Positions 8,249 through 17,075 of a DNA stretch of 64,000 bases are shown here, in pieces. The DNA lies in NCBI RefSeq assembly GCF_019443085.1, contig NZ_JAHZIL010000003.1:744001-808000 (forward strand), written 5' to 3'. A model generated the notes under the pieces. The model had not been told where the DNA came from. It was given only the letters and a program-made list of their open reading frames with translations, and did not search any database. The translations under genes were made by a program, and so were the position numbers. Source of the DNA: Marinobacter sp. F4218 (lineage in GTDB: Bacteria; Pseudomonadota; Gammaproteobacteria; Pseudomonadales; Oleiphilaceae). Within the stretch, counting starts at the first letter, position 1, and every line of letters starts with the position of its first letter.

Positions 8249-8896
8249 TCAATAGATACCGCCAAGGGGGTTGAGGGAGAGGGCATGGTCAATGCCGAGT
8301 TCCCGCCGCGCAAACTCGGCCTCGGGCCAGAGCAGCAACCAGCCCAGCGCACCGACGTTCAGGATAACGCAGAGCCAGAAGCCAAACTGAAAGGCCCCCT
8401 TGCGGGTTTTGTGGCGGAAAAACTGCTGGCCGACCAGGGCACCGGGCCAGCCACAGAGCAATTCCAACAGGTGCAGGCGGTTCTCCGGTACCCGCCGATG
8501 ACCTTTCACGGCCGCTGCCTTGTCTACAGCGTACATCGCCAACGCCAGCAGGCTCATACCCGCGTAGACCGCCGGCACGATCACGGGCAGGTATCCGAAT
8601 CGGTAGGCACTGCCCAACCCACCGATCACTCCAATCGCCACCAGCAAGGCCAGCCAGAAACCGGGCGCTACACTCGCGCTGAGCCTGCCAATACCGGCGT
8701 ACTGGAACTTCCCGGCCCGAATGCGGCCCTGGGAATCTTCCGTGAGCGAGTATCTCACCTCCCGGTTTGCCGACGGCCGGCCACGGCCTGCGTAGGCGCT
8801 GATGTGAGCGAAAACGCGCTCACCACCAACGGCAGGAGTGATGAAGCCAAAGCCTTTATCGTCGCTCCACGCCGTGAGTAATCCTTTATGATGCAA
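8249..8896 (-). CDS. Cold-shock domain plus DUF1294 membrane protein
   Basis: A 215-residue fusion. Residues 1-65 form a cold-shock (CSD) nucleic-acid-binding domain (KGLLTAWSDDKGFGFITP..GERVFAHISA). The rest has hydrophobic helices and a DUF1294 region (YAVDKAAAVKGHRRVPENRLHLLELLCGWPGAL..QQFFRHKTRKGAFQ). This CSD-DUF1294 architecture is widespread in proteobacteria, without known function. I chose a TTG start at 8896: GGGAGA lies about 8 nt upstream and the CSD begins immediately after. The frame is open for 60 more codons with no conserved content. Confidence 0.82.
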   Translation of the reverse strand: MHHKGLLTAWSDDKGFGFITPAVGGERVFAHISAYAGRGRPSANREVRYSLTEDSQGRIRAGKFQYAGIGRLSASVAPGFWLALLVAIGVIGGLGSAYRFGYLPVIVPAVYAGMSLLALAMYAVDKAAAVKGHRRVPENRLHLLELLCGWPGALVGQQFFRHKTRKGAFQFGFWLCVILNVGALGWLLLWPEAEFARRELGIDHALSLNPLGGIY

Positions 8897-9178
8897 GGGG
8901 CGTTCTCCCTTCAATGCCTGAATTTTCCCGGGGATTATAGCCGCGCTCGATAGCCATGAACCACCATGACCGAAATGTGTGCACCATTTCCGGGACTCTC
9001 CCCGAAAATCGCACCAGGGAAACGCACGCCACCCAGCCCCCATCCCGGCAACCAACCTGTATTGTGCATTGTGCACAAGCGACGTTCGAGATTCCGGAGC
9101 CTACCACCGCTTTTACCCACCCATGGCACAAACGTTGCCATCTCCCAACGTGTTTACTCACGATACGGAGAGATCGTC

Positions 9179-10462
9179 ATGACCACCCAGGTAACCCCGA
9201 AAGAACAGGACTATCCCCTGAGCCCCGTCCCCATGGATCAACGCAAAAGCGTCTGGTCCATGGGCCTGGTGCTTCTTGGCTTCACCTTCTTCACCGCCAC
9301 TATGTGGGCCGGTGGCAGTGTCGGTGTCGCATTTGATTTCCCGACCATGCTGATGGTGCTGGCCATCGGAAACCTGCTGCTGGGCACCTACGCCGCCGTG
9401 CTCGGCTATATTGCCGCGAAAACCGGCCTGAACACGGCCCTGATGAGCCGGTTCACTTTCGGCGAAGTGGGCAGCAAACTCTCGGACATCATTCTCGGCT
9501 TCACCCAGATCGGCTGGTACGCCTGGGGCACTGCGACCATGGCCATCCTCCTGGTCAAGCTGACGGGCATGCCAGAAAGCCTGACCACACCGTTGATGGT
9601 GGTGTTCGGGTTCGGTTTCTGCGTGACCGCCTTCATCGGCTATCGGGGGCTGGAACTGCTGTCCCGGTTTGCGGTGCCCGCCATGATTATTCTGGTTGCC
9701 GTCAGCATGACCATCGCCACCTCCGATGCCGGTGGCCTGTCCGGGTTGCTGGCGATTACCCCGGCGAATGACATGACCATCGCCGCTGCCATCACGCTGG
9801 TGTTCGGCACCTTTGTGAGCGGTGGCACCCAGGCCACCAACTGGACCCGGTTTGCCAGGACCGGCAAGACTGCCGTGATCGCGACACTGCTGGCGTTCTT
9901 TCTTGGCAATGGCCTGATGACCCTGATCGGCGCCTTTGGGGCACTGGTATACCAGCAGGCCGATATCGTCGACATCATGGTCGCCCAGGGACTGGCAACG
10001 CTCGGCATCCTGATGCTGTTCCTGAACCTCTGGACCACCCAGGACAACACCGTCTACAACTTCGCCGTCGCCGGCTGCAACCTGCTGCGCACCCGTCGCC
10101 GCAAACTGGTCACCATCGCCGGCGCGGCCATCGGCACCATGCTCGCCGTGATGGGCATGTACGAATGGCTAATTCCATTTCTCGTACTCCTTGGTACCTT
10201 TATCCCGCCAATCGGCGGCGTGATCATGGCCAGCTACTTTGTCGGCTACAAACGCCAGTACCCGGATCTGACCCAGGTAACCCTGCCGGCCTTCAATGTT
10301 CCCGGCCTTGCGGCCTATGCCATTGGTTCGGCGGCGGCCTACACTTCACCTTGGATCGCGCCCATTGTGGGTGTGGTTGTTGCCGCCGCGAGTTACGGCC
10401 TCGTTCTTCTGATCAGCCAGGCCGTGCGCGAACGCAGAGCCCAGGTAATAGGAGCCCTTTAA
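9179..10462 (+). CDS. codB: Cytosine permease, NCS1 family
   Basis: A 427-residue NCS1-family transporter with about 12 membrane helices. It opens with the family's N-terminal pattern (DYPLSPVPMDQRKSVWSMGLVLLGFTFFTATMWAGG) and shows SRFTFGEVGSKL and FGTFVSGGTQATNWTRFAR, matching CodB-type cytosine/proton symporters. Length agrees with CodB. It imports cytosine (possibly related pyrimidines) for the deaminase encoded downstream. The ATG at 9179 follows GGAGA; the frame is open for 71 more upstream codons with no conserved sequence. The next gene begins directly after its stop codon. Confidence 0.9.
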   Translation: MTTQVTPKEQDYPLSPVPMDQRKSVWSMGLVLLGFTFFTATMWAGGSVGVAFDFPTMLMVLAIGNLLLGTYAAVLGYIAAKTGLNTALMSRFTFGEVGSKLSDIILGFTQIGWYAWGTATMAILLVKLTGMPESLTTPLMVVFGFGFCVTAFIGYRGLELLSRFAVPAMIILVAVSMTIATSDAGGLSGLLAITPANDMTIAAAITLVFGTFVSGGTQATNWTRFARTGKTAVIATLLAFFLGNGLMTLIGAFGALVYQQADIVDIMVAQGLATLGILMLFLNLWTTQDNTVYNFAVAGCNLLRTRRRKLVTIAGAAIGTMLAVMGMYEWLIPFLVLLGTFIPPIGGVIMASYFVGYKRQYPDLTQVTLPAFNVPGLAAYAIGSAAAYTSPWIAPIVGVVVAAASYGLVLLISQAVRERRAQVIGAL

Positions 10463-11086
10463 GTGCCACTGCGATGCCGGGACATGCTTCGCCTGCCCGG
10501 CCTCGAGGCCATCCGGCTGCGGGGCGGAAGCGCCGCCGCGGACAACGCAGTCCGATGGCCCTACGTGGCGGAAAACCGCTCGTTCAAGGTCTGGGTCAAG
10601 GGTGGCGAGCTGGTGTTCGTCACCGGGATCAGCCGGCATCGCAGCCCACAGAACCTCGCCGAATGCCTGTACGAGGGCAAGGAGTGCAACATTTCCGGGC
10701 TGGTGGTGCTCACCGGAGATGCCTACATCGGACAGTTGCCGAACACGCTGTGCCGCCTGGCGGACGAGCTGTCGATCCCGCTGTTCGAGCAGCCCTATTC
10801 CCTGCCGATGATCGAGGTGACCGAAACCATCGGCCGCGCCATTGTCTGGTCTGAACACACCGACGGGCAGGCGCTGGAGGCCGCAACCCTGGCCGGCTCG
10901 GCCGACCTGCTGGAGGCGTGGATCGACTGCCGCGGCAACCAGAGCGCCATGGCCGACACCCTCGGTTGCCACCGGAATACGGTTCGCAACCGAATGAACC
11001 AAATGACCGAATCGCTGCCCAAGGGCATCGACCCGGCCGAGCACTTCAAGACACTGCTGCTGGCTCACCTGCTGTTAAAGCCCTAA
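10463..11086 (+). CDS. Short PucR-type transcriptional regulator
   Basis: A 207-residue protein starting with GTG immediately after the codB stop codon, with AGGAG 9 nt before. Residues 1-120 resemble the purine-catabolism-regulator-like N-terminal domain (PF07905 type: RLPGLEAIRLRGG..., WVKGGELVFVTG). The C-terminal 50 residues contain a PucR-type HTH (GNQSAMADTLGCHRNTVRNRMNQM). Classical PucR proteins are about 400-550 residues with a central GGDEF-like region; here that region is absent. It lies between the permease and deaminase genes, so it probably controls the operon in response to a pyrimidine or purine ligand (inference). Confidence 0.8.
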   Translation: MPLRCRDMLRLPGLEAIRLRGGSAAADNAVRWPYVAENRSFKVWVKGGELVFVTGISRHRSPQNLAECLYEGKECNISGLVVLTGDAYIGQLPNTLCRLADELSIPLFEQPYSLPMIEVTETIGRAIVWSEHTDGQALEAATLAGSADLLEAWIDCRGNQSAMADTLGCHRNTVRNRMNQMTESLPKGIDPAEHFKTLLLAHLLLKP

Positions 11087-11115
11087 CCATCCGAGAGCCA
11101 CGTAAAGGAGACAAC

Positions 11116-12372
11116 ATGACCGAACACCTGGATGCCATAGTAAACGCCCGCTTTCCCAAGCATGACGGCCTGCATCGCCTGACCATCACCGGGGGCCGCT
11201 TCGCCGAGATTACCGCACAGACGGATCGTGTGGCGGCCCGGGCCAATGAACTGGATGCAGACGGCAACCTGGTCACCCCGGCCTTTGTAGAACCGCACAT
11301 CCACCTGGACGCGGCCATGACGGCCGGTGAGCCCCGCTGGAACCAGAGCGGCACCCTGTTCGAGGGCATCGAGTGCTGGTCCGAGCGCAAGGCCACCCTG
11401 AACCACGAGGATGTCATCAGCCGGGCCACCCGAACCCTCAAACTCTTCGCCGCCCATGGCATTCAGTACGTGCGCACCCACGTGGATGTGACTGACCCAA
11501 GCCTGACGGCGCTCAAGGCCATGCTGGAGGTGCGGGAGCAAACCGCCAGCTATGTAGACCTGCAGATCGTCGCCTTTCCCCAGGAAGGCATCTGGTCCTT
11601 CCCGAACGGCCGGGATCTGATGGAAGAGGCCATTCGTCTGGGCGCTGACGTGGTGGGCGGCATCCCTCATTTCGAATTCACCCGAGACTACGGCGCCGAA
11701 TCGGTTCGATGGTTGGTAGAGCTGGCCTACAAACACGATCGCCTCGTAGACGTACACTGCGACGAAATCGACGATCCGGAGTCCCGGTTCCTGGAAGTGC
11801 TCGCTGCCGAAGCCCTGCGGCTGGACTACGGTTCCCGGGTCACTGCCAGCCACACCTGCGCCATGGGCACCTACAACAATGCCTATTGCAGCCGGCTGTT
11901 CCGGTTGCTGAAAAAATCCGGCCTGCGGTTCCTGTCCATGCCCACCGAAAGTCTGCACCTGCAAGGGCGCTTTGATGGCTACCCGAAGCCGCGGGGCCTT
12001 ACCCGCGTACCCGAACTACTGGATGCCGGCCTGAAAGTCGCCTTCGGCCAGGACTCCATCCGGGATCCCTGGTACCCGATTGGCAACGGCAACATGCTGC
12101 GCACCCTCGATGTCGGCCTGCACGCCTGCCACATGCTGGGGATGAGTCAGATCAACCGCTCGCTCGAACTTATCACCGACAACGGCGCTGCCGCCCTGGA
12201 CCTCAAGGAATACGGCATTGCCAAGGGCATGCCGGCGCGGTGCATCGTGCAGCAGGGACAGACACCCTACGAAGTATTGCTGGGCCAGCGACCGGTGCTG
12301 GCCTCGGTTCGGGATGGGAAAGTATTGGTAAGGCGGGAGGCCACAGATTACGAGGCAGGCCTACTGCTCTGA
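11116..12372 (+). CDS. codA: Cytosine deaminase
   Basis: A 418-residue amidohydrolase-superfamily enzyme. Metal ligands are visible: HIH at residues 61-63 (EPHIHLD), VDVHCDEIDD in the middle (metal His and catalytic Glu), SHTCAMG, and FGQDSIRDPWYPIGNGNML with the conserved Asp. This is the E. coli CodA pattern, and the length is close to that enzyme. It hydrolyses cytosine to uracil and ammonia in the cytoplasm and may act on related pyrimidine or isocytosine-like substrates. AAGGAG lies 5 nt before the ATG at 11116. Together with codB and the PucR-type gene it forms a three-gene salvage operon. Confidence 0.93.
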   Translation: MTEHLDAIVNARFPKHDGLHRLTITGGRFAEITAQTDRVAARANELDADGNLVTPAFVEPHIHLDAAMTAGEPRWNQSGTLFEGIECWSERKATLNHEDVISRATRTLKLFAAHGIQYVRTHVDVTDPSLTALKAMLEVREQTASYVDLQIVAFPQEGIWSFPNGRDLMEEAIRLGADVVGGIPHFEFTRDYGAESVRWLVELAYKHDRLVDVHCDEIDDPESRFLEVLAAEALRLDYGSRVTASHTCAMGTYNNAYCSRLFRLLKKSGLRFLSMPTESLHLQGRFDGYPKPRGLTRVPELLDAGLKVAFGQDSIRDPWYPIGNGNMLRTLDVGLHACHMLGMSQINRSLELITDNGAAALDLKEYGIAKGMPARCIVQQGQTPYEVLLGQRPVLASVRDGKVLVRREATDYEAGLLL

Positions 12373-12846
12373 AGCTTCCGCCTGCTCCTGACGCAATTTG
12401 GCCCGGACGTTCATCAGAACTTTGCCGTAACCGTTGTGGCCACGCCGATCTCGGCCACAACCCCAGAAGTAATCGTAATTGCTGTTTTCGACGATCTTCT
12501 GGTCGCCGGTCTCAAGCAGCGCTTGCGCCAGGTCGGGATAGGTGCGGCAGCGGGTATACACCGCGCGCGTCATGACGGTTTCACGGACCTTTTTCCAGTC
12601 TGGCCGCAAGCTCTTATGGCGCTTGCGGCCCAGCTTTCCCGCGCGAGCGGGTGTGGTTGCCGTTCGGATCTTTTCCTGCCGGTTTTCATCGGTGAATTTC
12701 ATGGCCTGGAAGTAGTGTTCCACGGTGGGCCAGACCTTGCCCTCCAGCTCGAAGCTATACGCGGCGTGGGTTCCAAATGGGTTCTCTGGATCGGTTCGTG
12801 AAAGGAACAGATCGTTCTCACCGTTGTCTGCCGGGAAAAGAGACAT
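12361..12846 (-). CDS. NADAR-family protein (YbiA-like)
   Basis: A 161-residue protein with the NADAR/DUF1768 pattern: an N-terminal Phe-x5-Asn-Pro-Phe-like stretch, then WPTVEHYFQAMKF, GRKRHKSLRPDW, and the C-terminal YDYFWGCGRDRRGHNGYGKVLM. Family members cleave the N-glycosidic bond of ADP-ribose conjugates or of damaged riboflavin precursors (YbiA). The length is usual. It converges on codA and the two genes overlap by 12 bp at their 3' ends. Confidence 0.88.
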   Translation of the reverse strand: MSLFPADNGENDLFLSRTDPENPFGTHAAYSFELEGKVWPTVEHYFQAMKFTDENRQEKIRTATTPARAGKLGRKRHKSLRPDWKKVRETVMTRAVYTRCRTYPDLAQALLETGDQKIVENSNYDYFWGCGRDRRGHNGYGKVLMNVRAKLRQEQAEASEQ

Positions 12847-13029
12847 AGTTGCTACCGCCTGGGAAATGAATAATGAGCTTACAGAAGCCTCTCGCCCATA
12901 TCACTCCGGCGGCGGACTCACGCAAGCGAGCGTTACTGGGGAAAGGTTAACAGATAAGATGGCATATACCCTGTTCCACCTGACTTCATTAAAATTTCCC
13001 GGGGCAACCTGACCGCAAAACGAGGATCC

Positions 13030-14001
13030 ATGGACTTCACCTTTCTGGGCACATCCGCCGGAACACCGACACGATCGCGCAATGTCAGCGGCCTCGCGCT
13101 TTCCCGGTCCGGCCACAAGCCCTGGTACCTGGTGGACTGCGGCGAGGGCACGCAGCACCAGTTGCTGCGGGTTCATTACTCGGTCATGCAGTTGCGGGCG
13201 ATATTCATCACCCATATCCACGGCGACCACACCTTTGGCCTCCCAGGACTTCTTACCAGCGCATCCATGCTGGGACGGACGGAACCACTGGACATCATCG
13301 CCCCTGCCCAGGTTGAACGTTTCATCAACGCGGTGCTCGAGAACAGCGACTCCAGCCTGAGCTACCCCCTGAACTTCATCGATTCCGAAGCGCCGGACTT
13401 CCACTGGCAGGATGAGCACCTCGGGGTGACCAACGTGGCGCTGTCCCATCGGGTACCCTGTCGGGCCTATGTTTTCACCGAGCGGAATCTGGAACGGCAG
13501 CTATTGGTGGACAAGTTGCGGGAGTATGGCATCGACGCCGGACCTGGCTGGGGCGAGCTGCAGAAAGGCCATGACGTAACCCTTGCGGATGGCCGAGTAC
13601 TCAGGAGTGAGGACTACACACACATTCCCCGGGTTGCCCGCCGGCTGATCGTAGCCGGCGACAACGACGACCCGGGCTTGCTGGCCGATGCCTGCACGGG
13701 CAGCCACGTGCTGGTTCATGAGGCCACCTACACCCAGGAGGTGGCCGACCGGGTCGGCCCGTGGCCGCAACACAGCTCCGCCCAACAGGTGGCCCGGTTT
13801 GCCCAGCAGGTGCACCTGCCCAACCTGGTGCTGACCCACTTCAGTTCCCGGTACCAGTCCCGGCCCGAGGGCACACCCAACATCAACCAACTGGCAGCAG
13901 AAGCCATGCAGCACTACCAGGGGCAGCTCTTCCTGGCCCGGGATTTCGACAGCTACCGCCTGGAAAAGGATCTGTCCCTAAGCCGCATCCTGGCTGACTA
14001 A
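13030..14001 (+). CDS. rnz: Ribonuclease Z / RNase BN
   Basis: A 323-residue metallo-beta-lactamase-fold nuclease. The N-terminal FLGTSAGTPTRSRNVSG, the zinc motif HIHGDH near residue 62, a second His in LSHRVPCRAYVF, the Asp/His in VHEATY and the C-terminal HFSSRY match tRNase Z of the short (ElaC) form. It endonucleolytically trims tRNA 3' ends or removes aberrant ends. The ATG follows GAGGATCC. Its 3' end overlaps the convergent methyltransferase gene by 24 bp. Confidence 0.92.
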   Translation: MDFTFLGTSAGTPTRSRNVSGLALSRSGHKPWYLVDCGEGTQHQLLRVHYSVMQLRAIFITHIHGDHTFGLPGLLTSASMLGRTEPLDIIAPAQVERFINAVLENSDSSLSYPLNFIDSEAPDFHWQDEHLGVTNVALSHRVPCRAYVFTERNLERQLLVDKLREYGIDAGPGWGELQKGHDVTLADGRVLRSEDYTHIPRVARRLIVAGDNDDPGLLADACTGSHVLVHEATYTQEVADRVGPWPQHSSAQQVARFAQQVHLPNLVLTHFSSRYQSRPEGTPNINQLAAEAMQHYQGQLFLARDFDSYRLEKDLSLSRILAD

Positions 14002-14928
14002 TCGCAGGCTTATTTGCTCAATATGACGCTGATCCGTCCCGCAACAACCGCCCACCACGTTTATGCTGGGAAAACGATCTAGCAGGCGCCGATAGTCCAG
14101 CCCGAATTCCTCCGGGTTACCATCGTCCAACTCGTCGGCCTCATCCAGTTCGGCGTGACTGCACCGGGAGGCGTTTGCGCGGATGCCGCGTACACGGTCA
14201 ATACGCTCCATCGCCGCCAGGCTCGATTCAAAATGACTGGGGTGAGCACAATTGACCATGTAATAGGCCGGATAGCCATCGCTCGCCGCATCAACGAGAG
14301 CGATGGCCTCATCCAGGGTTTCACCGCTCGGGAGTCGACCGTCGGTTTCCACGGTAAAGGAAATAATCGCCGGAATGCGCCGATCACGGGCAGCCAGGGC
14401 AATGCCACTGGCTTCCTCGACATAATTCATCGTGACTGCGGTAACACAATCGGCCGCACTCAACGCAAAACTGCCAATCTGTTCCCCGTGATAGTCACGG
14501 GCTTCGGTCTCGGTCATCCGGTTCTCGGCCCGATAACCGTCCCCCCGCGGCCCAATGCATCCGCTGATAACGTAGGGCTGATCGGCGCTCTCGAATTCCT
14601 CACGAATCGATTCCATCAGTCCGATCGCCGCCGTGTTCAGGTCATGCAACTCCGCCGTTGTGTAGCCGATCTTTTGCCCCCATTCCGGGCTCGAACGCCA
14701 GGTCGGAGATTCCAGAATGAAGCCAAGACCCGCCTGCTTTGCTATCCGCGCGTAGCTCCGATAATATTTTTTCAACGCATCTCGACCTTCTTGATCATTC
14801 AACAACACGAAGGCAGCGAATTCGGGAAGCTCGATTCCCTCATGAAAGATCAGGCTGGTTTCGAGGCCGCCGTCGGTAATGAAAAGCTGGTCGCCCAGCT
14901 GTGGAAGTGCTTGTCTGTAGGCGCTCAT
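13978..14928 (-). CDS. Homocysteine S-methyltransferase family protein
   Basis: A 316-residue protein with the Hcy-binding fold. It begins FITDGGLETSLIFHEGIELPEF and carries the zinc cysteines: one in MVNCAHPSHF and the pair in VGGCCGTDQRHI near residue 300. Such enzymes transfer a methyl group from S-methylmethionine or another donor to homocysteine, making methionine. Several close proteobacterial groups remain uncharacterised, so the donor is uncertain. It stands alone and is divergent from the TetR gene, whose operator candidate lies in the shared 208-bp gap. Confidence 0.85.
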   Translation of the reverse strand: MSAYRQALPQLGDQLFITDGGLETSLIFHEGIELPEFAAFVLLNDQEGRDALKKYYRSYARIAKQAGLGFILESPTWRSSPEWGQKIGYTTAELHDLNTAAIGLMESIREEFESADQPYVISGCIGPRGDGYRAENRMTETEARDYHGEQIGSFALSAADCVTAVTMNYVEEASGIALAARDRRIPAIISFTVETDGRLPSGETLDEAIALVDAASDGYPAYYMVNCAHPSHFESSLAAMERIDRVRGIRANASRCSHAELDEADELDDGNPEEFGLDYRRLLDRFPSINVVGGCCGTDQRHIEQISLRLVSQDAA

Positions 14929-15093
14929 GATCTGGTCCCTCCTGGGCTTGGGGTTGTTGTGAGTCTTTTATAGTAGGCACCAGGGCAGGTGCAGGTAAGC
15001 ACTTCAGGTGGGAATTGAAATTTCAGTCGACAGGCTTTAAATCAAAGGTATAAGCAGTTTCTTGGGGCATTTCATCTGATCATTGAGCGGAAA

Positions 15094-15112
15094 ACTGTAC
15101 CCCGGGTGCAGT
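15094..15112. promoter_or_regulatory. Operator candidate for the TetR-family regulator
   Basis: ACTGTACCC-C-GGGTGCAGT is a 19-bp dyad with one mismatched pair, ending 24 nt before the TetR start. A TetR dimer would plausibly bind it and control its own gene, and perhaps the divergent methyltransferase gene. Inferred from symmetry and place. Confidence 0.5.
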
Positions 15113-15136
15113 TTCATCGATGAGAGCGAGGCCACC

Positions 15137-15760
15137 ATGTCAAACCGGTCCCATGCTACGCAGGAACGAATCCTGGCTGCCGCGGAAACCCTGATTCTGG
15201 GGCGGGGTTTTTCGAGCACAGGCATCGACGAAATCGTGGATGCCGCCGCCATCACCAAAAGCGGCTTCTTCTACCACTACGCTGATAAAAACGAGATGGC
15301 CAGGGCGCTGGTCAAGCGATACCTGGAAAAAGACAACCAGGTCTTCACCGATCTGTTCGCCCGCGCCGATTCCCTCTCGGAAGATCCCCTCCAACAACTG
15401 CTGATATTCCTGCATTTGTTTGCCGAAACCATGACCAGGATGGAGATGACGCACCCGGGCTGCCTGGTTGTCACCTTTACCTATGAACGCTACCAGGCTG
15501 ATGAACAGGTTGCGGACATGGTGCGTCAGGGCGTCCTGACCTGGCGGCAATTGATCGCACAGCGGTTGGCAACGATTGCCGAAATCTATCCCCCGCGCCT
15601 GGAAGTTGATCTGGAGGAACTGGCAGACATGTTTACCACCGTCGTCGAGGGTGGAATCCTGTTGACCCGGGTTTTCGATCACAACAAACACCTGGGAAGA
15701 CAGGTTCTGCTCTACCGGAACTTTTTGCGGATGATATTCAGCCCGGATCCCAGTCGTTAA
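15137..15760 (+). CDS. TetR/AcrR-family transcriptional regulator
   Basis: A 207-residue regulator with a standard N-terminal HTH (TQERILAAAETLILGRGFSSTGIDEIVDAAAITKSGFFYHYADKNEMARALV) and a C-terminal ligand domain of the TetR_C type found in YcdC/RutR-like relatives. It lies in a short intergenic dyad context suggesting autorepression. The ATG at 15137 is preceded by GAGG. Its stop codon directly abuts that of the convergent DUF1622 gene. Ligand and targets are unknown. Confidence 0.88.
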   Translation: MSNRSHATQERILAAAETLILGRGFSSTGIDEIVDAAAITKSGFFYHYADKNEMARALVKRYLEKDNQVFTDLFARADSLSEDPLQQLLIFLHLFAETMTRMEMTHPGCLVVTFTYERYQADEQVADMVRQGVLTWRQLIAQRLATIAEIYPPRLEVDLEELADMFTTVVEGGILLTRVFDHNKHLGRQVLLYRNFLRMIFSPDPSR

Positions 15761-16114
15761 CTACGGCGCACTGTCCTTTTGCCAAGGCCAACGCCCCTCA
15801 GCTTCCAGATGCAACGTCAAGCTCAAGAAACTTCTGATTAAAATGATGAGCGCAAGGATACCGACGTTTTCCAGGGAATCGGCCACGACCACCGTCCGTA
15901 TGATGTCCCCAGCAATCAAAAACTCCAGGCCAAGGATGATGGAGCGCCCCAAACCCTTCCGGTATTTTTTGTAGGCCACGCCCTCTTCAACGCTGCGATA
16001 GGTGCGAACGAATGTCGTGGTTGAGATGCCGGACCCGATTATTATCACCAGGATTCCGAAGGCCTCAATCCCAAAGCCCACCACGGTTATTACTTCAAGG
16101 AAACTGGTTTGCAT
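15761..16114 (-). CDS. DUF1622 membrane protein
   Basis: A 117-residue protein with three hydrophobic segments: VITVVGFGIEAFGILVIIIG, an amphipathic LGRSIILGLEFLIAGDIIRTV stretch, and GILALIILIRSFLSLTL. This is the DUF1622 family pattern (GLEFLIAGDIIRT is its core). The function is unknown. I use the ATG at 16114; an in-frame TTG at 16138 would add eight residues. It is convergent with the TetR gene. Confidence 0.8.
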   Translation of the reverse strand: MQTSFLEVITVVGFGIEAFGILVIIIGSGISTTTFVRTYRSVEEGVAYKKYRKGLGRSIILGLEFLIAGDIIRTVVVADSLENVGILALIILIRSFLSLTLHLEAEGRWPWQKDSAP

Positions 16115-16298
16115 CTCATCATCCCGGAAGGTATCCAACTGCGACCGCCTGCGTGAACCGAGTGTCCGTTGTTTTCGATCCGCATGGATCTCTCCACGCC
16201 ACCGGTTCTCAAATCATAGTCGACGCCGGCGCGGTTCTTCCAAGTTCTTTACCACGCGAAAGATAAATCAACAGGTTCCAGAGCGAAACAAGGAAACG

Positions 16299-17030
16299 TC
16301 AGCCCAGAAGGCGTTCCTTGGCTTCATTGATACGCGACGCCAGGTAGTTACTTCCGCCATGGTCCGGGTGCAGTTTCTGCATCATCCGGCGGTGCGCCTG
16401 GATGATCTCTTTTCGGCTGGCACCAGGCTGAAGCCCGAGGATGTCCAGGGCCTCACTTTCGGTCAGAGGACCGCCGGCGCTGCCGGTACTGCTGCGCTCG
16501 CCGGACTCCTCGCCTTCGGCATTGGCCTCGTCGTCCGTGCGCCACGAGTCTCCGAACCGGTGGTCGAGGTAGGTTTCCAGCAGCCGGGCCGAGTCCTCGT
16601 CATGGGCCCGACAGTAGCGTAACAATTCCAGAAATTCGCCCTCGCCCAGATCCGCGAGTTCCCGGCCGGCCATGGGGCCCTTAAGTATTTTGCCGGTCAT
16701 GGCGCCGGAGTCGTGGTCCAGAGTCATTTCGAGAATGTCGCTGGTCACATGGGATTGATTGCCCGGTTTGGCCTTTGCGTTCCTTCCGCCCGCACCCGCC
16801 ATGCGCCCCATCAATAGAGGCGGCAGTACACGGCGCAGCAGGGGGTAAAGAAACGCCAACAAGGCAAAGACAAAGTGCAATCGGCCGGTAACGGCCAGCA
16901 CCACCACAATCCCGATCCCGACGAACAGCGCCAACCTGATCGCAGCCGGCCCGCGCTGGCGACGCGGCAAACTGCGCAGCCATAAAGCCGCAAATAGTGA
17001 CACCACGAGAAATAGGAGTGTTATGTGCAC
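16299..17030 (-). CDS. Membrane-anchored J-domain protein
   Basis: A 243-residue protein starting with GTG. Residues 1-75 contain two to three hydrophobic segments. A middle domain (about 95-155: SDILEMTLDHDSGAMTGKILKGPMAGRELADLGEGEFLELLRYC) is followed by an acidic Ser/Gly linker. The C-terminus is a short J domain with the HPD motif intact (MQKLHPDHGGSNYLASRINEAKERLL), as in TIM14/Pam18-like co-chaperones. It should stimulate a DnaK-type Hsp70 at the membrane. It lies 45 bp downstream of the VWA gene on the same strand. Its client is unknown. Confidence 0.82.
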   Translation of the reverse strand: MHITLLFLVVSLFAALWLRSLPRRQRGPAAIRLALFVGIGIVVVLAVTGRLHFVFALLAFLYPLLRRVLPPLLMGRMAGAGGRNAKAKPGNQSHVTSDILEMTLDHDSGAMTGKILKGPMAGRELADLGEGEFLELLRYCRAHDEDSARLLETYLDHRFGDSWRTDDEANAEGEESGERSSTGSAGGPLTESEALDILGLQPGASRKEIIQAHRRMMQKLHPDHGGSNYLASRINEAKERLLG

Positions 17031-17075
17031 TCAGAACTCCGGGCTAGTCGGCCCACTGTTGTGTTGGCAGTTATC

